The notes under the pieces: model-generated
What the model was told of the DNA's origin: nothing
The model's input: the letters and a program-made list of their open reading frames with translations, nothing else
Database searches by the model: none
Assembly: GCF_008086115.1 (NCBI RefSeq)
Contig: NZ_VSIY01000003.1
Span: forward strand, 558,001-622,000
Origin: Maritimibacter fusiformis
Lineage (GTDB): Bacteria > Pseudomonadota > Alphaproteobacteria > Rhodobacterales > Rhodobacteraceae
Reading direction: 5' to 3'
Length of the DNA: 64,000 nucleotides
Translations under genes and position numbers: made by a program
Shown here: positions 16,301 to 25,311 of the stretch, piece by piece
How positions within the stretch are numbered: position 1 is the first letter of the stretch
How the letters are laid out: each line of letters starts with the position of its first letter

Positions 16301-17494
16301 TCATGCCGGCAGGCAGGCCGGCCCAATCGGTTCAAAGCTCTTGTAGGTCAGGATGAACTCGGCATGGCCAAGCGCCTCCGATTTGGTCTGTGCGCCGCTG
16401 GCGACATCCAGCACCATGTCGAAAATCTCGGCGCCCACCGCGTCCAGCGTGGCGGTGCCGGTGATGATGCGCCCGGCGTTCACGTCCATGTCGCCCGCGA
16501 GGCGTTCATACATATGCGGGTTGGCGGCGACCTTGATGACAGGGGCCAGCGCCGAGCCGACGACCGAGCCGCGCCCGGTCACGAACAGCGTCATATGCGC
16601 GCCCGAGGCCATCATCTCGACGATCTCGGCATTGTCCGAGATGTTGGGAAAGCCGAACCGCACCTCGCCATCCGGCACCACGTCCATCAGGTAAAGCCCG
16701 CCGCGTGGCGGGATGTCGCCGGGCTTGATCAGGCCGGAAATCGTGGACGCGCCCGACTTGGCATAGGCGCCCATCGACTTTTCCTCGATGGTGGTCAGCC
16801 CGCCCTCGGCATTGCCGGCGGCGAAGCTGCCGAACCCCAGCGTGTCGTAATAGCGCGCTGCCTTGGCGACGGCGGCGCGGATCTCGTCTGCCAGCGCAGG
16901 GGTCGCGGCGCGAGCGGCCATGATTTCCTCGCAGCCGATCAACTCGCCGGTTTCCTCGAAGATACAGGCGGCACCTTCGTCCACCAGCCGGTCGAAGGCG
17001 CGGCCCACGGCGGGGTTGCCAGTGATGCCGCTGGTCCCGTCCGAGCCGCCGCAGACCGTGCCGATCACCAGATCGGACACCTGCATCGGCACCCGTTCGG
17101 CCCCGGCCAGCGCCTCGACCTGTTCGGCCACCCAGGCTTGCCCCTTGGCGATGGTCGCCGCCGTGCCGCCGTCGTTCTGGATCACCAGAGTGGCGACCGG
17201 GCGGCCGGTGGCGCGGATCACCTGTTCGAGCTGGTAGCGGTTGAAGCTTTCGCAGCCCAGCGACACCAGCAGCACCGCGCCCACGTTGGGATGGCTGCAG
17301 AGCCGCTCCATCATCGTCTGGGCATAGGGGTTGGGAAAACAGCCGGGAAAGCCGATCAGATGCGCCTGGTGGCGCTGCGGCCAGGCAATCTCGCGCGCGA
17401 CGTGGTGGGCGCATTCGACAAGGTAGGCGACCGCGACATGGTTGCGGATGCCCTTGCGCCCGTCGCTGCGGGGATAGCCGGTGAGTTGGGTCAT
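16301..17494 (-). CDS. UxaA-family lyase, large subunit
   Basis: 397 aa, overlapping the small subunit stop by 4 bases. It opens with YPRSDGRKGIRNHVAVAYLV, the standard start of the C-terminal catalytic domain of altronate/galactarate dehydratases and SuyB-type sulfolyases. GCESFNRYQ, GTVCGGSDGTSGITGNP at about 165 and GRGSVVGSALAPVIKV at about 305 are the family blocks with metal or Fe-S cysteines. The split into a short SAF protein and a large catalytic protein resembles SuyAB and some altronate dehydratases. The genetic context is sugar-acid breakdown, so a dehydratase or lyase acting on a sugar acid is likelier than a sulfolyase. Confidence 0.8.
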   Translation of the reverse strand: MTQLTGYPRSDGRKGIRNHVAVAYLVECAHHVAREIAWPQRHQAHLIGFPGCFPNPYAQTMMERLCSHPNVGAVLLVSLGCESFNRYQLEQVIRATGRPVATLVIQNDGGTAATIAKGQAWVAEQVEALAGAERVPMQVSDLVIGTVCGGSDGTSGITGNPAVGRAFDRLVDEGAACIFEETGELIGCEEIMAARAATPALADEIRAAVAKAARYYDTLGFGSFAAGNAEGGLTTIEEKSMGAYAKSGASTISGLIKPGDIPPRGGLYLMDVVPDGEVRFGFPNISDNAEIVEMMASGAHMTLFVTGRGSVVGSALAPVIKVAANPHMYERLAGDMDVNAGRIITGTATLDAVGAEIFDMVLDVASGAQTKSEALGHAEFILTYKSFEPIGPACLPA

Positions 17495-17817
17495 GCCGTG
17501 CCTCCGAACCGCGCCTTTTCGGCTTCCAGCGAATGGGTGGCGGTGTAGTCGCTTTTCAGATTGTCCAGATGGACGTGATCGCCCGGCGCGATGTCGCGCG
17601 TGGCGGTTCCGATCGGGGCGCCGTATTTCAACACCTTGTCGCCTACCCGGATCGGTTGACGCGCCAGCTTGTGGCCCATGCCGATACGGCTCTGAACGGT
17701 CACCTCCTGCCCGGACACCGTCAAAGTCTCGCCCGCCTCGATGGCGGCGCGCAGGACGAAGACGTTGTCGCGCGGGCTGAGCAGCAGAAGGCGGGGGTCG
17801 GTGTCTTGCATCGTCAT
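17491..17817 (-). CDS. SAF-domain small subunit of UxaA-family lyase
   Basis: 108 aa from the ATG at 17817, coupled at both ends by ATGA overlaps. It holds a single SAF domain: LLLSPRDNVFVLRAAIEAGE, GHKLARQPIRVGDKVLKYG and DIAPGDHVHLDN, equivalent to the N-terminal domain of full-length altronate/galactarate dehydratase. Together with the next gene it reconstructs that two-domain enzyme. Small subunits of this type bind the acidic substrate. Position in the middle of the operon supports co-expression. Confidence 0.85.
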   Translation of the reverse strand: MTMQDTDPRLLLLSPRDNVFVLRAAIEAGETLTVSGQEVTVQSRIGMGHKLARQPIRVGDKVLKYGAPIGTATRDIAPGDHVHLDNLKSDYTATHSLEAEKARFGGTA

Positions 17818-18926
17818 AGCTCCGCGATGGTGGCGTTGTCGATCATGTCCCAATCGAGCGCGATGCCAAGGCCCGGTGCCTCGGGCATCGTGGCGATGCC
17901 GTCCGTTATCGGCAGGGGCGCGGTCAGGCCGAAGGCGAAAGTTTCGACCGGCCAGAGCAGTTCGAAATAGCTCGAATTGGCGATGGCGCCGTTCAGGTGC
18001 AGGTTCACCAGTTCGAGCGGGTGCAGGATGGTGGTGTGCAACTCGCAGTTCATGTGGTGTGCCTCGGCCAGATGCGCGGTCTTGAGCGTGCCGGTGATGC
18101 CGCCCGACCAGCTTGGATCGGCGCGCACCGCGTCGACCACGCGGCTGGCGATGCATTCGGCCACCGAATAGGGGTGTTTTGCCAGCACCTCGGTGCCGAC
18201 GACGGGGATATCCAGCACCCGCGTCAACTCGCGCAGCGCGCCAAAGGCCTCGTCGGGCAACGGCTCTTCCAGCCAGAGGAAATCAAGCTCTTCCAGCACC
18301 CGGCCAAGGCGGATGGCGTCTTCCAGCGTATAGGGCGCGACCGGGTCCGACATCAGGGTGAAGCCGTCGCCGACCGCATCACGCACGGCGCGGTGAATGT
18401 CGATATCCTCGGCCAGCGACTTGCCCGGCGGGTGGATCTTGTAGGCCTTCATCCCCGCCGCCTGCACCGCGCGCGCCTCGGCGGCGTAGGCATCGGCATC
18501 GGGCAGAACCAGCGACGAGGCATAGACCGGAACTTGCGCCCGCGCGCCGCCAATATAGCGCCAGAGCGGTTGCCCGGCGGCCTCGGCACCAAGCAGCCAC
18601 AGGCAGCAATCGACCGGGCCGTAGCTGTAGATCGGCAGGTGATGCCACCAGCGGTCGGCCACCCGCCAGTCCTGCCACGCCGCCTCGCGATCCAGCGCGT
18701 TGCGCCCGGTGAAGAACGGCCTGAGCGACGCCGCCGCCAGATGCCCGGCCCCCAGCGCCGAACGCCCGGTAAAGCCGAACATCGAGGCCGAGCGGCCGCA
18801 TTCGGTGTTCAGCGTGTAGACCAGAAACTCCAGCCCTTCCTGCGACTGGCCATCGCGCATCGACGCACCGGCGACCGAAGACCCGAGGTGGCGACAGGCG
18901 CGGATATCCAGCCCGGCGATCCGCAT
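17814..18926 (-). CDS. Enolase-superfamily (mandelate racemase-like) dehydratase
   Basis: 370 aa from 18926. Enolase-superfamily barrel with metal ligands apparent in LMSDPVAPYT (Asp), WLEEPL (Glu) and VVGTEVL (Glu), and a histidine in ELHTTILHP. The usual K-x-K base motif reads YKIHPPG, i.e. Lys-Ile-His, and the common DAN at the first metal ligand is SDP. It is therefore outside the best-known KxK dehydratases and may be specific for a different sugar acid than the second enolase at 19904-21025. Overlaps the SAF gene by 4 bases. Confidence 0.75.
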   Translation of the reverse strand: MRIAGLDIRACRHLGSSVAGASMRDGQSQEGLEFLVYTLNTECGRSASMFGFTGRSALGAGHLAAASLRPFFTGRNALDREAAWQDWRVADRWWHHLPIYSYGPVDCCLWLLGAEAAGQPLWRYIGGARAQVPVYASSLVLPDADAYAAEARAVQAAGMKAYKIHPPGKSLAEDIDIHRAVRDAVGDGFTLMSDPVAPYTLEDAIRLGRVLEELDFLWLEEPLPDEAFGALRELTRVLDIPVVGTEVLAKHPYSVAECIASRVVDAVRADPSWSGGITGTLKTAHLAEAHHMNCELHTTILHPLELVNLHLNGAIANSSYFELLWPVETFAFGLTAPLPITDGIATMPEAPGLGIALDWDMIDNATIAEL

Positions 18927-18928
18927 GG

Positions 18929-19579
18929 TCAGAACTTGCCGTAATTCAGATAGGCTTCCTGCGGGTCGACGCCTTCGAGGATCGCCTTTCGCACCTTGCT
19001 TTCGGTCTGCATCGCGGTCAACGACGCCTCCAGCACCTCATCGACGATCTCGGCGGGGATGCGCACCATGCCGTCGCGGTCGCCGTGCAGCCAGTCGCCG
19101 GGGCGGATCAGGACATCGTCGATCATGATGTCGACCTCATGCGCCTTGGGCAGCCAGAACCCGACCACGTCGCGCGGCGTGTTGTGCGTGCCCCAGGCGG
19201 GAAAGCCCAGATCGAGGATGAAATGCGTATCGCGCAACCCGCCATCCACAACGCAGCCCAGCACGCCCTTGCGGTGCAGGGTTTCCGCCGACAACTCGCC
19301 CATCTGCGCGATGGCATGGGTGTGCGGCTGGGTCGTCCAGATGTGGCCCGCCGGCGCCTTGGACAAAAGCCCGGTCCAGGCCAGCAGGGTTTCATGCGGG
19401 TCGGCGCTCTCGTCCACCCGCCCCTCGATGGTCCAGGCCGGGCCACAAAGCGTCATCTCGGGCTGAAGCGGGCGGATGCGGGGCGGCAGGGTGAAATTGC
19501 GCCGCCCCATGCCGCGCAGGATATCGTGGATCACGCTGGTATAGCAGCTCCGGTATTGCGCAAGGCGCGTGTCAGTCAT
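18929..19579 (-). CDS. RraA-like aldolase
   Basis: 216 aa from 19579. The RraA/HMG-aldolase fold is recognisable from GELSAETLHRKGVLGCVVDG at about residue 107 and DGGLRDTHF, where the Arg-Asp pair binds the divalent metal and substrate in class II pyruvate aldolases. Ends AYLNYGKF. In sugar-acid operons such proteins cleave 2-keto acids to pyruvate and an aldehyde or oxaloacetate-type product; regulation of RNase E is not expected here. Overlaps the mutarotase gene by 8 bases and precedes the dehydratase by 2 bases. Confidence 0.75.
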   Translation of the reverse strand: MTDTRLAQYRSCYTSVIHDILRGMGRRNFTLPPRIRPLQPEMTLCGPAWTIEGRVDESADPHETLLAWTGLLSKAPAGHIWTTQPHTHAIAQMGELSAETLHRKGVLGCVVDGGLRDTHFILDLGFPAWGTHNTPRDVVGFWLPKAHEVDIMIDDVLIRPGDWLHGDRDGMVRIPAEIVDEVLEASLTAMQTESKVRKAILEGVDPQEAYLNYGKF

Positions 19580-19901
19580 GGTGAAAAACCTCTTCCATCA
19601 TTGCCCACCATTCGCCCTCTTTTCGGGTCTCGAGCGGCTCCTGGCAGGGCATGCAGATATCCCACCATTCCTGGGTGCGCGGATCGGCGGCCATCTTGGC
19701 CGCGTCCGCATCGAAATCGTCGCCGGTGTATTCCCAATAGCCGAACAGAAGGTTCTCGGGTTCGCGCAGGTAGATCGAGTAATTGGTGATGTTGCAGGCC
19801 GAGATCATGTTCAGGATATCGGGCCAGGCATCCGCGTGCAGGCGTTTGTAGTCGTCGATCCGGTCGGGCTTGATGCCGATCACCATGGCCATGCGTTGCA
19901 T
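19572..19901 (-). CDS. L-rhamnose mutarotase (RhaM)-like protein
   Basis: 109 aa from the ATG at 19901. RhaM family features: MVIGIKPDRIDDYKRLHADAW, NITNYSIYLREPENLLFGYW and WWDICMPCQEPL. The family interconverts alpha and beta forms of L-rhamnose or related deoxy sugars, feeding a dehydrogenase. No sugar 1-dehydrogenase gene was identified in the operon. Starts 2 bases after the dehydratase stop and runs 8 bases into the RraA-like gene. Confidence 0.85.
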   Translation of the reverse strand: MQRMAMVIGIKPDRIDDYKRLHADAWPDILNMISACNITNYSIYLREPENLLFGYWEYTGDDFDADAAKMAADPRTQEWWDICMPCQEPLETRKEGEWWAMMEEVFHHD

Positions 19902-19903
19902 TG

Positions 19904-21025
19904 TCAGGCTCCTTTCTGTCCGAAATGATGCTGCGTTCCGGCCACGATCCGACCCCGGACCGCGTCCCAATCCCAGTCGATGCCGATGCCCGGCGCGCTC
20001 GGCGGATGCGCCTGGCCGTCGCGTATGTCGAGCGGCGCGCGCGTCACCTCGTCAAGCTGCGGGATGTATTCCAGCGTCGGGGCGTTGGGCACGGCGCAGA
20101 CCAGGCTGACATGCAGTTCCATCAGGAAATGCGGGCAGATCGGCACGTTGAACGCCTCGGCCAGATGCGCGATCTTGAGCCAGGGGGTGATGCCGCCGAC
20201 ACGGGCGACATCGGCCTGCACGACGCTGCAGGCGCCGGCCTCGAGGTAGTCCTTGAACTGGCTGAGGCTATACATGCTTTCACCGACCGCAATCGGCACC
20301 CGCGACTGGCGGGCAAGCTGGCGGTGCGCGCCGACGTCATCCGCCGGCATCGGTTCCTCGAACCAGTGGATGCCAAGGTCGGCCAGCATGTCGGCGCGGC
20401 GCAGCGCCTCGGCCAGCGAGAACGCCTGGTTGGCGTCGACCATGAGCCGAAAATCGTCGCCCACCGCATCGCGCACCGCAGACAGCCGCGCGCGGTCCTC
20501 GGCGATGGAGGGCTTGCCGATCTTCAGCTTGGCGCCGGAAAACCCGGCCTTTTTCATCGCCAGCGCATCCGCGACCAGAGCCTCCGTCGGCAGATGCAGC
20601 CAGCCGCCCTCGGTGGTGTAGAGCGGAACGGAGGGCTGCGCGCCCCCGGCCATGCGCCAGAGCGGCAGCCCGGCGCGGATGAGCCGCAGATCCCAGAGTG
20701 CCGTATCAATCGCGGCCAGCGCCAGTGAGGTGATCGCGCCCACCGCCGTGGCGTGGGTGCTAAACAGTAGATCGCGCCAGATGCCGTCGATCTCCTCGGC
20801 CTCGCGCCCGATGAGGCGGGGCACGAGTGTCTCGGCCAGAAGGCTGACAATCGCCTTGCCGCCGGTGCCGATGGTATAGCTGTAGCCGGTCCCCACCTGC
20901 CCGTCCGCGTCGGTGATGCGGACAATCGGGGTTTCCTGGCTGACGAAGGACTGGATCGCGTCCACCCGCTCGACCTTGGGGGCGAGGTCGATCATCAGGA
21001 TCTCGGCTGCGACGATCCGGGCCAT
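19904..21025 (-). CDS. Enolase-superfamily sugar-acid dehydratase (KxK type)
   Basis: 373 aa; the ATG at 21025 overlaps the ATPase stop (TGATG). Canonical mandelate-racemase subgroup residues: KLKIG (Lys-x-Lys) at about 171, VDANQAF, WFEEPM, VGESMYS and CPHFLMELH with the general-base histidine. It resembles galactarate/L-talarate-type or related acid-sugar dehydratases. With the second, divergent enolase-family gene in the same operon, two different dehydrations or epimerisations are likely. Substrate not identifiable from sequence alone. Confidence 0.8.
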   Translation of the reverse strand: MARIVAAEILMIDLAPKVERVDAIQSFVSQETPIVRITDADGQVGTGYSYTIGTGGKAIVSLLAETLVPRLIGREAEEIDGIWRDLLFSTHATAVGAITSLALAAIDTALWDLRLIRAGLPLWRMAGGAQPSVPLYTTEGGWLHLPTEALVADALAMKKAGFSGAKLKIGKPSIAEDRARLSAVRDAVGDDFRLMVDANQAFSLAEALRRADMLADLGIHWFEEPMPADDVGAHRQLARQSRVPIAVGESMYSLSQFKDYLEAGACSVVQADVARVGGITPWLKIAHLAEAFNVPICPHFLMELHVSLVCAVPNAPTLEYIPQLDEVTRAPLDIRDGQAHPPSAPGIGIDWDWDAVRGRIVAGTQHHFGQKGA

Positions 21026-22119
21026 CAGTCGAGCCTTACCGAACGGCCAGTGCCGGCGTCGAACAGGTGGACCTTGTCGAGCGCGACCCGGAACTCCAGC
21101 ACCTCGCCCGGCTCGACATCGCGCGGATCGAACATCTTGCCCTGCGCCTCCTGCCCGGCCAGGCGGGTGTAGATCAGGGTTTCGGTGCCCAGAAGCTCGG
21201 CCAGTTCGACCGGCAGCGACAGCATCGCGCCCTCGCCGCTGTCGTGGATGCCGTGGCCGACGGGCGTCATGTCGTCGGGGCGGATGCCGAGGATCACCTC
21301 CTGCCCGTCCGTCACCCGGCCCGCCAGACGCCCGGGCACCGGCAGGCGGGTGTCGTCGGCCAGCACCACCTCGCCACCCGCGATCCGGGCCGGGACCAGG
21401 TTCATCGGGGGTGAGCCGATGAAGCTGGCGACGAAGGTGTTGACCGGGTGGTTGAACACCTCCATCGGGGTGCCGACCTGCTCGATATGGCCGTCCTTCA
21501 TCACCACGATGCGGTCGGCCAGCGTCATCGCCTCGACCTGGTCGTGGGTGACGTAGACCACCGTGGTCTTGACCTTCTGGTGCAGCTTCTTGATCTCGGT
21601 GCGCATCTGCACGCGCAGCTTGGCGTCGAGGTTCGAAAGCGGCTCGTCGAACAGGAACGCGCCGGGCTGGCGCACGATGGCGCGGCCCATCGCGACGCGC
21701 TGGCGCTGCCCGCCGGACAGTTCGGCGGGCGTGCGCTCCATCAACTCGGTGAGGCCCAGAATGTCGGCGGCCTCATCGACACGGCGGACGATCTCGTCGG
21801 GCGGGCGCTTGGCGATCTTGAGGCCGAAGCCGAGGTTCTCGCGCACCGACATATGCGGATAAAGCGCGTAGTTCTGAAACACCATCGAGATGTTGCGCTT
21901 GCGCGGCGGCAGATCGTTCACCAGCACGTCGCCGATCCGGATTTCGCCGCCCGATATGTCCTCGAGCCCCGCGATCATGCGCAACGTGGTGGACTTGCCG
22001 CAGCCCGACGGCCCGACCAGCACCACGAACTCGTTATGCGCGATGTCGAGGTTGATGCCGTGCACGACCTCGGTCTTGCCATAGCGTTTGACGACGGTGT
22101 TCAGGTTGATGCTCGCCAA
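21025..22119 (-). CDS. CUT1 ABC transporter ATPase (UgpC/MsmK type)
   Basis: 364 aa from 22119. Walker A GPSGCGKST at about residues 37-45, signature LSGGQRQRVAMGRA at about 134, Walker B AFLFDEPLSNLDAKLR at about 154, and H-loop VTHDQVEAMTLADR. The extra C-terminal TOBE domain (about 240-364) is typical of ATPases energising sugar importers of the MalK/UgpC class. It starts 6 bases after the MalG-type permease. Its stop overlaps the dehydratase start, tying transport to catabolism. Confidence 0.92.
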   Translation of the reverse strand: MASINLNTVVKRYGKTEVVHGINLDIAHNEFVVLVGPSGCGKSTTLRMIAGLEDISGGEIRIGDVLVNDLPPRKRNISMVFQNYALYPHMSVRENLGFGLKIAKRPPDEIVRRVDEAADILGLTELMERTPAELSGGQRQRVAMGRAIVRQPGAFLFDEPLSNLDAKLRVQMRTEIKKLHQKVKTTVVYVTHDQVEAMTLADRIVVMKDGHIEQVGTPMEVFNHPVNTFVASFIGSPPMNLVPARIAGGEVVLADDTRLPVPGRLAGRVTDGQEVILGIRPDDMTPVGHGIHDSGEGAMLSLPVELAELLGTETLIYTRLAGQEAQGKMFDPRDVEPGEVLEFRVALDKVHLFDAGTGRSVRLD

Positions 22120-22125
22120 GGGTCT

Positions 22126-22983
22126 CTATCCTTTCACGCCGCCGAAGGTCAGCCCGGCAATCAGGTGTTTCTGCACAAGGAAGGTCAGGATCAGCGCCGG
22201 GACGATGATGATCACCGCCATCGCGCACATGCCCGCCCAGTCGATGGTGAATTGCGCGGTGAAGTCCATCAGGCCCACCGGCAGGGTTTTCGAGTCGGTC
22301 GAGCGGGTCAACTGGCTTGCCAGCGCGTATTCGTTCCACGAGGTCAGGAAGGCGAACACCCCCGCCGCCGCGATGCCCGAGCGGGCCAGCGGAAACTCGA
22401 TCCTCCAGAACGCCTGCCAGCGGGTGCAGCCGTCGACCTGCGCGGCCTCGTTCATTTCCTTGGGGATCTGGCGAAAGAAGCCGTCGATCAGCCAGATGGT
22501 GAAGGGCACGTTGAGCGCCACGTAAACGATGATCATGCCCAGCTTGGCGTCGATCAGGCCGAGTTTCGACCAGATCATGAAAACCGGCAGCGACAGCGCG
22601 ATCCCCGGCACCGCGCGCGACAGCATCAGCCCCAGAAACAGCGAGTTCTTGAAGCGGAAGCGAAAGCGCGCAAAGGCATAGCCGCCCGACATGCCGATCA
22701 TCAGCGCGATCACCGTCGAGGTGGAGGCGATGATCATCGAGTTGGTGAAGTAGCTCAGCACCGGGATCGCGACCTGGGCATCGCCGAAGCCGAAGATCGC
22801 GGCGAAGTTGGAGAAGGTCGGGTTTTCGGGAATCCAGATCGCGGGCTTGGCCATGATCTCGCGATTGGGGCGAAAGGCCGACAGCACCACCCACAGGCCC
22901 GGCACCCCCATCACGATCATCAAAAGGAAGGTGGCGATCCAGGTGGCGATCTTCGACAGCCGCTTTTTCAACGCACCGCTCAT
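22126..22983 (-). CDS. CUT1 ABC transporter permease (MalG-like)
   Basis: 285 aa from the ATG at 22983, overlapping the upstream permease by 4 bases. About six membrane segments, starting with ATFLLMIVMGVPGLWVVLSA. The cytoplasmic EAA loop reads NEAAQVDGCTRWQAFWRIEFP at about residue 187, contacting the ATPase. It ends in the short lysine-glycine tail common to MalG-type permeases. Forms the channel with the MalF-like gene for a sugar or polyol captured by the binding protein at 23967-25286. Confidence 0.9.
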   Translation of the reverse strand: MSGALKKRLSKIATWIATFLLMIVMGVPGLWVVLSAFRPNREIMAKPAIWIPENPTFSNFAAIFGFGDAQVAIPVLSYFTNSMIIASTSTVIALMIGMSGGYAFARFRFRFKNSLFLGLMLSRAVPGIALSLPVFMIWSKLGLIDAKLGMIIVYVALNVPFTIWLIDGFFRQIPKEMNEAAQVDGCTRWQAFWRIEFPLARSGIAAAGVFAFLTSWNEYALASQLTRSTDSKTLPVGLMDFTAQFTIDWAGMCAMAVIIIVPALILTFLVQKHLIAGLTFGGVKG

Positions 22984-23879
22984 TCCGCACCTCCCATGTA
23001 ACGGCGGGCCGCCACCAGCTTGGTGAAGAAATAATAGGTGAAGGCCACCGACAGCAGCGTCGAGACATAGGCCATCGCATTGGCCTCGCCCATCTTGGAA
23101 TTGTCGTATCCGACCCGCGCGATCAGGGTCCAAAGCACCTCGGTGCGCCCCGCCGGGCCGCCGCCGGTCATCACGTCGACGATGTCATAGGCCCGCGCCA
23201 CGTCGAGCGAACGGATGGTCATCGCGATGAAGGCGAACGGCATCAGGAATGGCAGGGTGATATGGCGAAACACCTGCCACGGGTTGCAGCCATCGACCTT
23301 GGCCGCCTCCAGCGGGTCGCGCGGCATCGCGAACAGCCCCGCCAGCAGCAGGATGGCAAAGACCGACGTGCTCATCCAGACCTCGGCGGTGATGATCGAG
23401 ATCATGCCCAGGGGCTTGTCGACCAGCCAGGCGATCGAGCCATCGGTGATGCCCAGCGCCTGCAGCGCGTTGTTCAGGATGCCGATATTGTCATTGAAGA
23501 TGTATTTGAACTGAAAGCCCACGAGGATCGGCGAGAACATCATGGGAAACATCATCATGGTGCGCAGCGTGCGCTGGCCCCAGGTGATGCGGTTGATCAG
23601 AAGCGCGATGCCAAGCCCGAGGATAAACTCGAGGTTGAGCGCGACGGCGAGAAACAGGATGGTGCGCCCGAACGCCCACCAGAACTTGTCGTCACTGAAC
23701 AGCCGCACATAGTTGCGCAGGCCCACGAAGGTGTTGATCGTGTCCGGCTTGGTCAGCTTGTAGGGCGTCATGCTGGTATAGAGCGAGAACGCCAGCGGGA
23801 TCGCGACGACAAACAGGATCGTCAGGATCGCCGGTGACAGCAGCAGGAACGGTGTGTGTTTTTCCGCGCGCCAGCGCAT
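22980..23879 (-). CDS. CUT1 ABC transporter permease (MalF-like)
   Basis: About 299 aa from an ATG at 23879; a GTG three codons upstream is possible. Membrane segments start at LLLSPAILTILFVVAIPLAFSLY. The EAA-type loop is LEAAKVDGCNPWQVFRHITLP at about 197. It is followed by the overlapping MalG-like gene. Inner membrane; importer half for the sugar ABC system. Confidence 0.9.
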   Translation of the reverse strand: MRWRAEKHTPFLLLSPAILTILFVVAIPLAFSLYTSMTPYKLTKPDTINTFVGLRNYVRLFSDDKFWWAFGRTILFLAVALNLEFILGLGIALLINRITWGQRTLRTMMMFPMMFSPILVGFQFKYIFNDNIGILNNALQALGITDGSIAWLVDKPLGMISIITAEVWMSTSVFAILLLAGLFAMPRDPLEAAKVDGCNPWQVFRHITLPFLMPFAFIAMTIRSLDVARAYDIVDVMTGGGPAGRTEVLWTLIARVGYDNSKMGEANAMAYVSTLLSVAFTYYFFTKLVAARRYMGGAE

Positions 23880-23966
23880 GGGCAGCACCTTGGGTCAGAG
23901 GGCTCGGGTCATCGGGTGGACGGCAGGGGCGACAGCCGAAGCCGCCGCCCCGCCGGGAGGAACGGT

Positions 23967-25286
23967 CTAGTTCCGGTAGCCCGCGTCTTCCATGATCTCG
24001 CCCGCCGCCTCGGCGGCATCGTCGAGTGCATCCTGGATCGACTTTTCACCTAGGATCGCCGCCTGCAGCGCCGGCCAGATCTCGTTGGAGACCTCGATCC
24101 AGGGCTCGATCAGCGGCGGGGTGAAGGCATCCTCGGCCATCGACTGGGCGTAGGTCTCAGACACCATCGCCTGGAACTCGTTTCCCTCCGCCAGGAACTC
24201 GGCCTTGACCGCATCCCAGACCGATTGCCGCGTCGGCAACAGGCCGGTGCGCGCCTCGACCATCTGGCGGTCGTGGTCGGTCAGGAAGGTGATGAACGAC
24301 GCCGCCGCCTCGGGGTTGTCACAGGACTCGGTGATCGAGAACGTGTGGCTGCCCGACCAGCCCGAGCGGATGCCCGCCGCCCCCTTGGGCGCGCGCACCA
24401 GCCCGACGTTGCCCGCGACCTGCGAGGCGTCCGGGTCGTTGAAATACGCAGCCCAGCCGGCCCAGTCGAGGTTCAGCGCCACCGTCCCCGAGGCAAAGCC
24501 CGCGCCGGTGTCGTCCCACAGGTAGTTCATCACCCCCGCCGGCACCGCGCCCGCGTCGTAGAGATCCTTGAACCACTGCACCGTCATCACGCCTTCGGGC
24601 GAGTTGAAGGTCGGGTTCCAGTCCTCGTCGAACAGCGCGCCGCCATTGGCCACCAGCATTTCGTAGAACCGGCCGGTGATGGCCTCGTCCTTGCCGACGT
24701 ATTGCGTGCCGTAGAAATCGGGCGGATTGGCGAAGAACAGCGCCTGGTCCTTGACCTGGTCCCAGGTGTCGGGCGGGGCAAGCTCATAGCCGTATTCGGC
24801 CAGGAACGCCGCCTTGTTGTCCTCGTCCTCGTAGAGCGATTTCTGGTAGTAGAGGTTCGAGATGTCCGAGTGGCGCGGCAGTTGCACCAGCCGCCCGTCG
24901 ACGGTCGAGTTTTCCAGCGCCAGCGGCTGGAACTCGGCGAGCACCGCCGGGTCGAGCAGCTCGTTCAGGTCGCGGTAGATGTTGCCGTATTGTGGCGCAA
25001 AGCTGGTGTGGTTCGAGCCGACGCACCAATCGAGCGTGCCCGCCGCGATGTCCTGCTTGATCTCGCGGTCCAGCTCGAAGTGGTTCTTGCGCGACAGGAT
25101 GTCGACGGTCGCGCCGGTCTCGGCCTCCCATTTCTCGATCTCGGCATAGAGCGGCTCGTATTGCGCGCCGCCGATCAGTTTCACCCGCAAGGTATAGCCG
25201 TCGAAGTCGCCGGCCAGCGCCGGGGCCGTCAGGCCAATCGGCACCAATGCGGTCGCCGCAAGCAGTTTCAGGGTCGTATGTTTCAT
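23967..25286 (-). CDS. CUT1 ABC transporter sugar-binding protein
   Basis: 439 aa from the ATG at 25286. Cleavable signal peptide of about 25 residues (KLLAATALVPIGLTAPALA, cut before GDFDG). Mature extracellular solute-binding family 1 fold with PDTWDQVKDQALFFANPP, GVMTVQWFKDLYDAGAVPAG and SGSHTFSITESCDNPEAAASF. It delivers substrate in the periplasm to the two permeases downstream. 87 bases separate it from the permease genes. The carbohydrate is not identifiable, but the downstream enzymes suggest a deoxy sugar or sugar acid. Confidence 0.9.
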   Translation of the reverse strand: MKHTTLKLLAATALVPIGLTAPALAGDFDGYTLRVKLIGGAQYEPLYAEIEKWEAETGATVDILSRKNHFELDREIKQDIAAGTLDWCVGSNHTSFAPQYGNIYRDLNELLDPAVLAEFQPLALENSTVDGRLVQLPRHSDISNLYYQKSLYEDEDNKAAFLAEYGYELAPPDTWDQVKDQALFFANPPDFYGTQYVGKDEAITGRFYEMLVANGGALFDEDWNPTFNSPEGVMTVQWFKDLYDAGAVPAGVMNYLWDDTGAGFASGTVALNLDWAGWAAYFNDPDASQVAGNVGLVRAPKGAAGIRSGWSGSHTFSITESCDNPEAAASFITFLTDHDRQMVEARTGLLPTRQSVWDAVKAEFLAEGNEFQAMVSETYAQSMAEDAFTPPLIEPWIEVSNEIWPALQAAILGEKSIQDALDDAAEAAGEIMEDAGYRN

Positions 25287-25311
25287 GGTCGTCCTCCCGT
25301 AGGTTTGCCGG

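Noticed and set aside
16301-17817. Split UxaA genes as a sulfolactate sulfo-lyase (SuyAB)
   Set aside because: The small/large split fits SuyAB, but no sulfonate transport, sulfite handling or sulfolactate dehydrogenase is nearby. The operon is sugar-acid catabolism.
21448-23001. A 517-codon plus-strand frame opposite the sugar ABC genes
   Set aside because: Composition (HRD-rich) and exact overlap with ATPase and permease genes mark it as antisense shadow.
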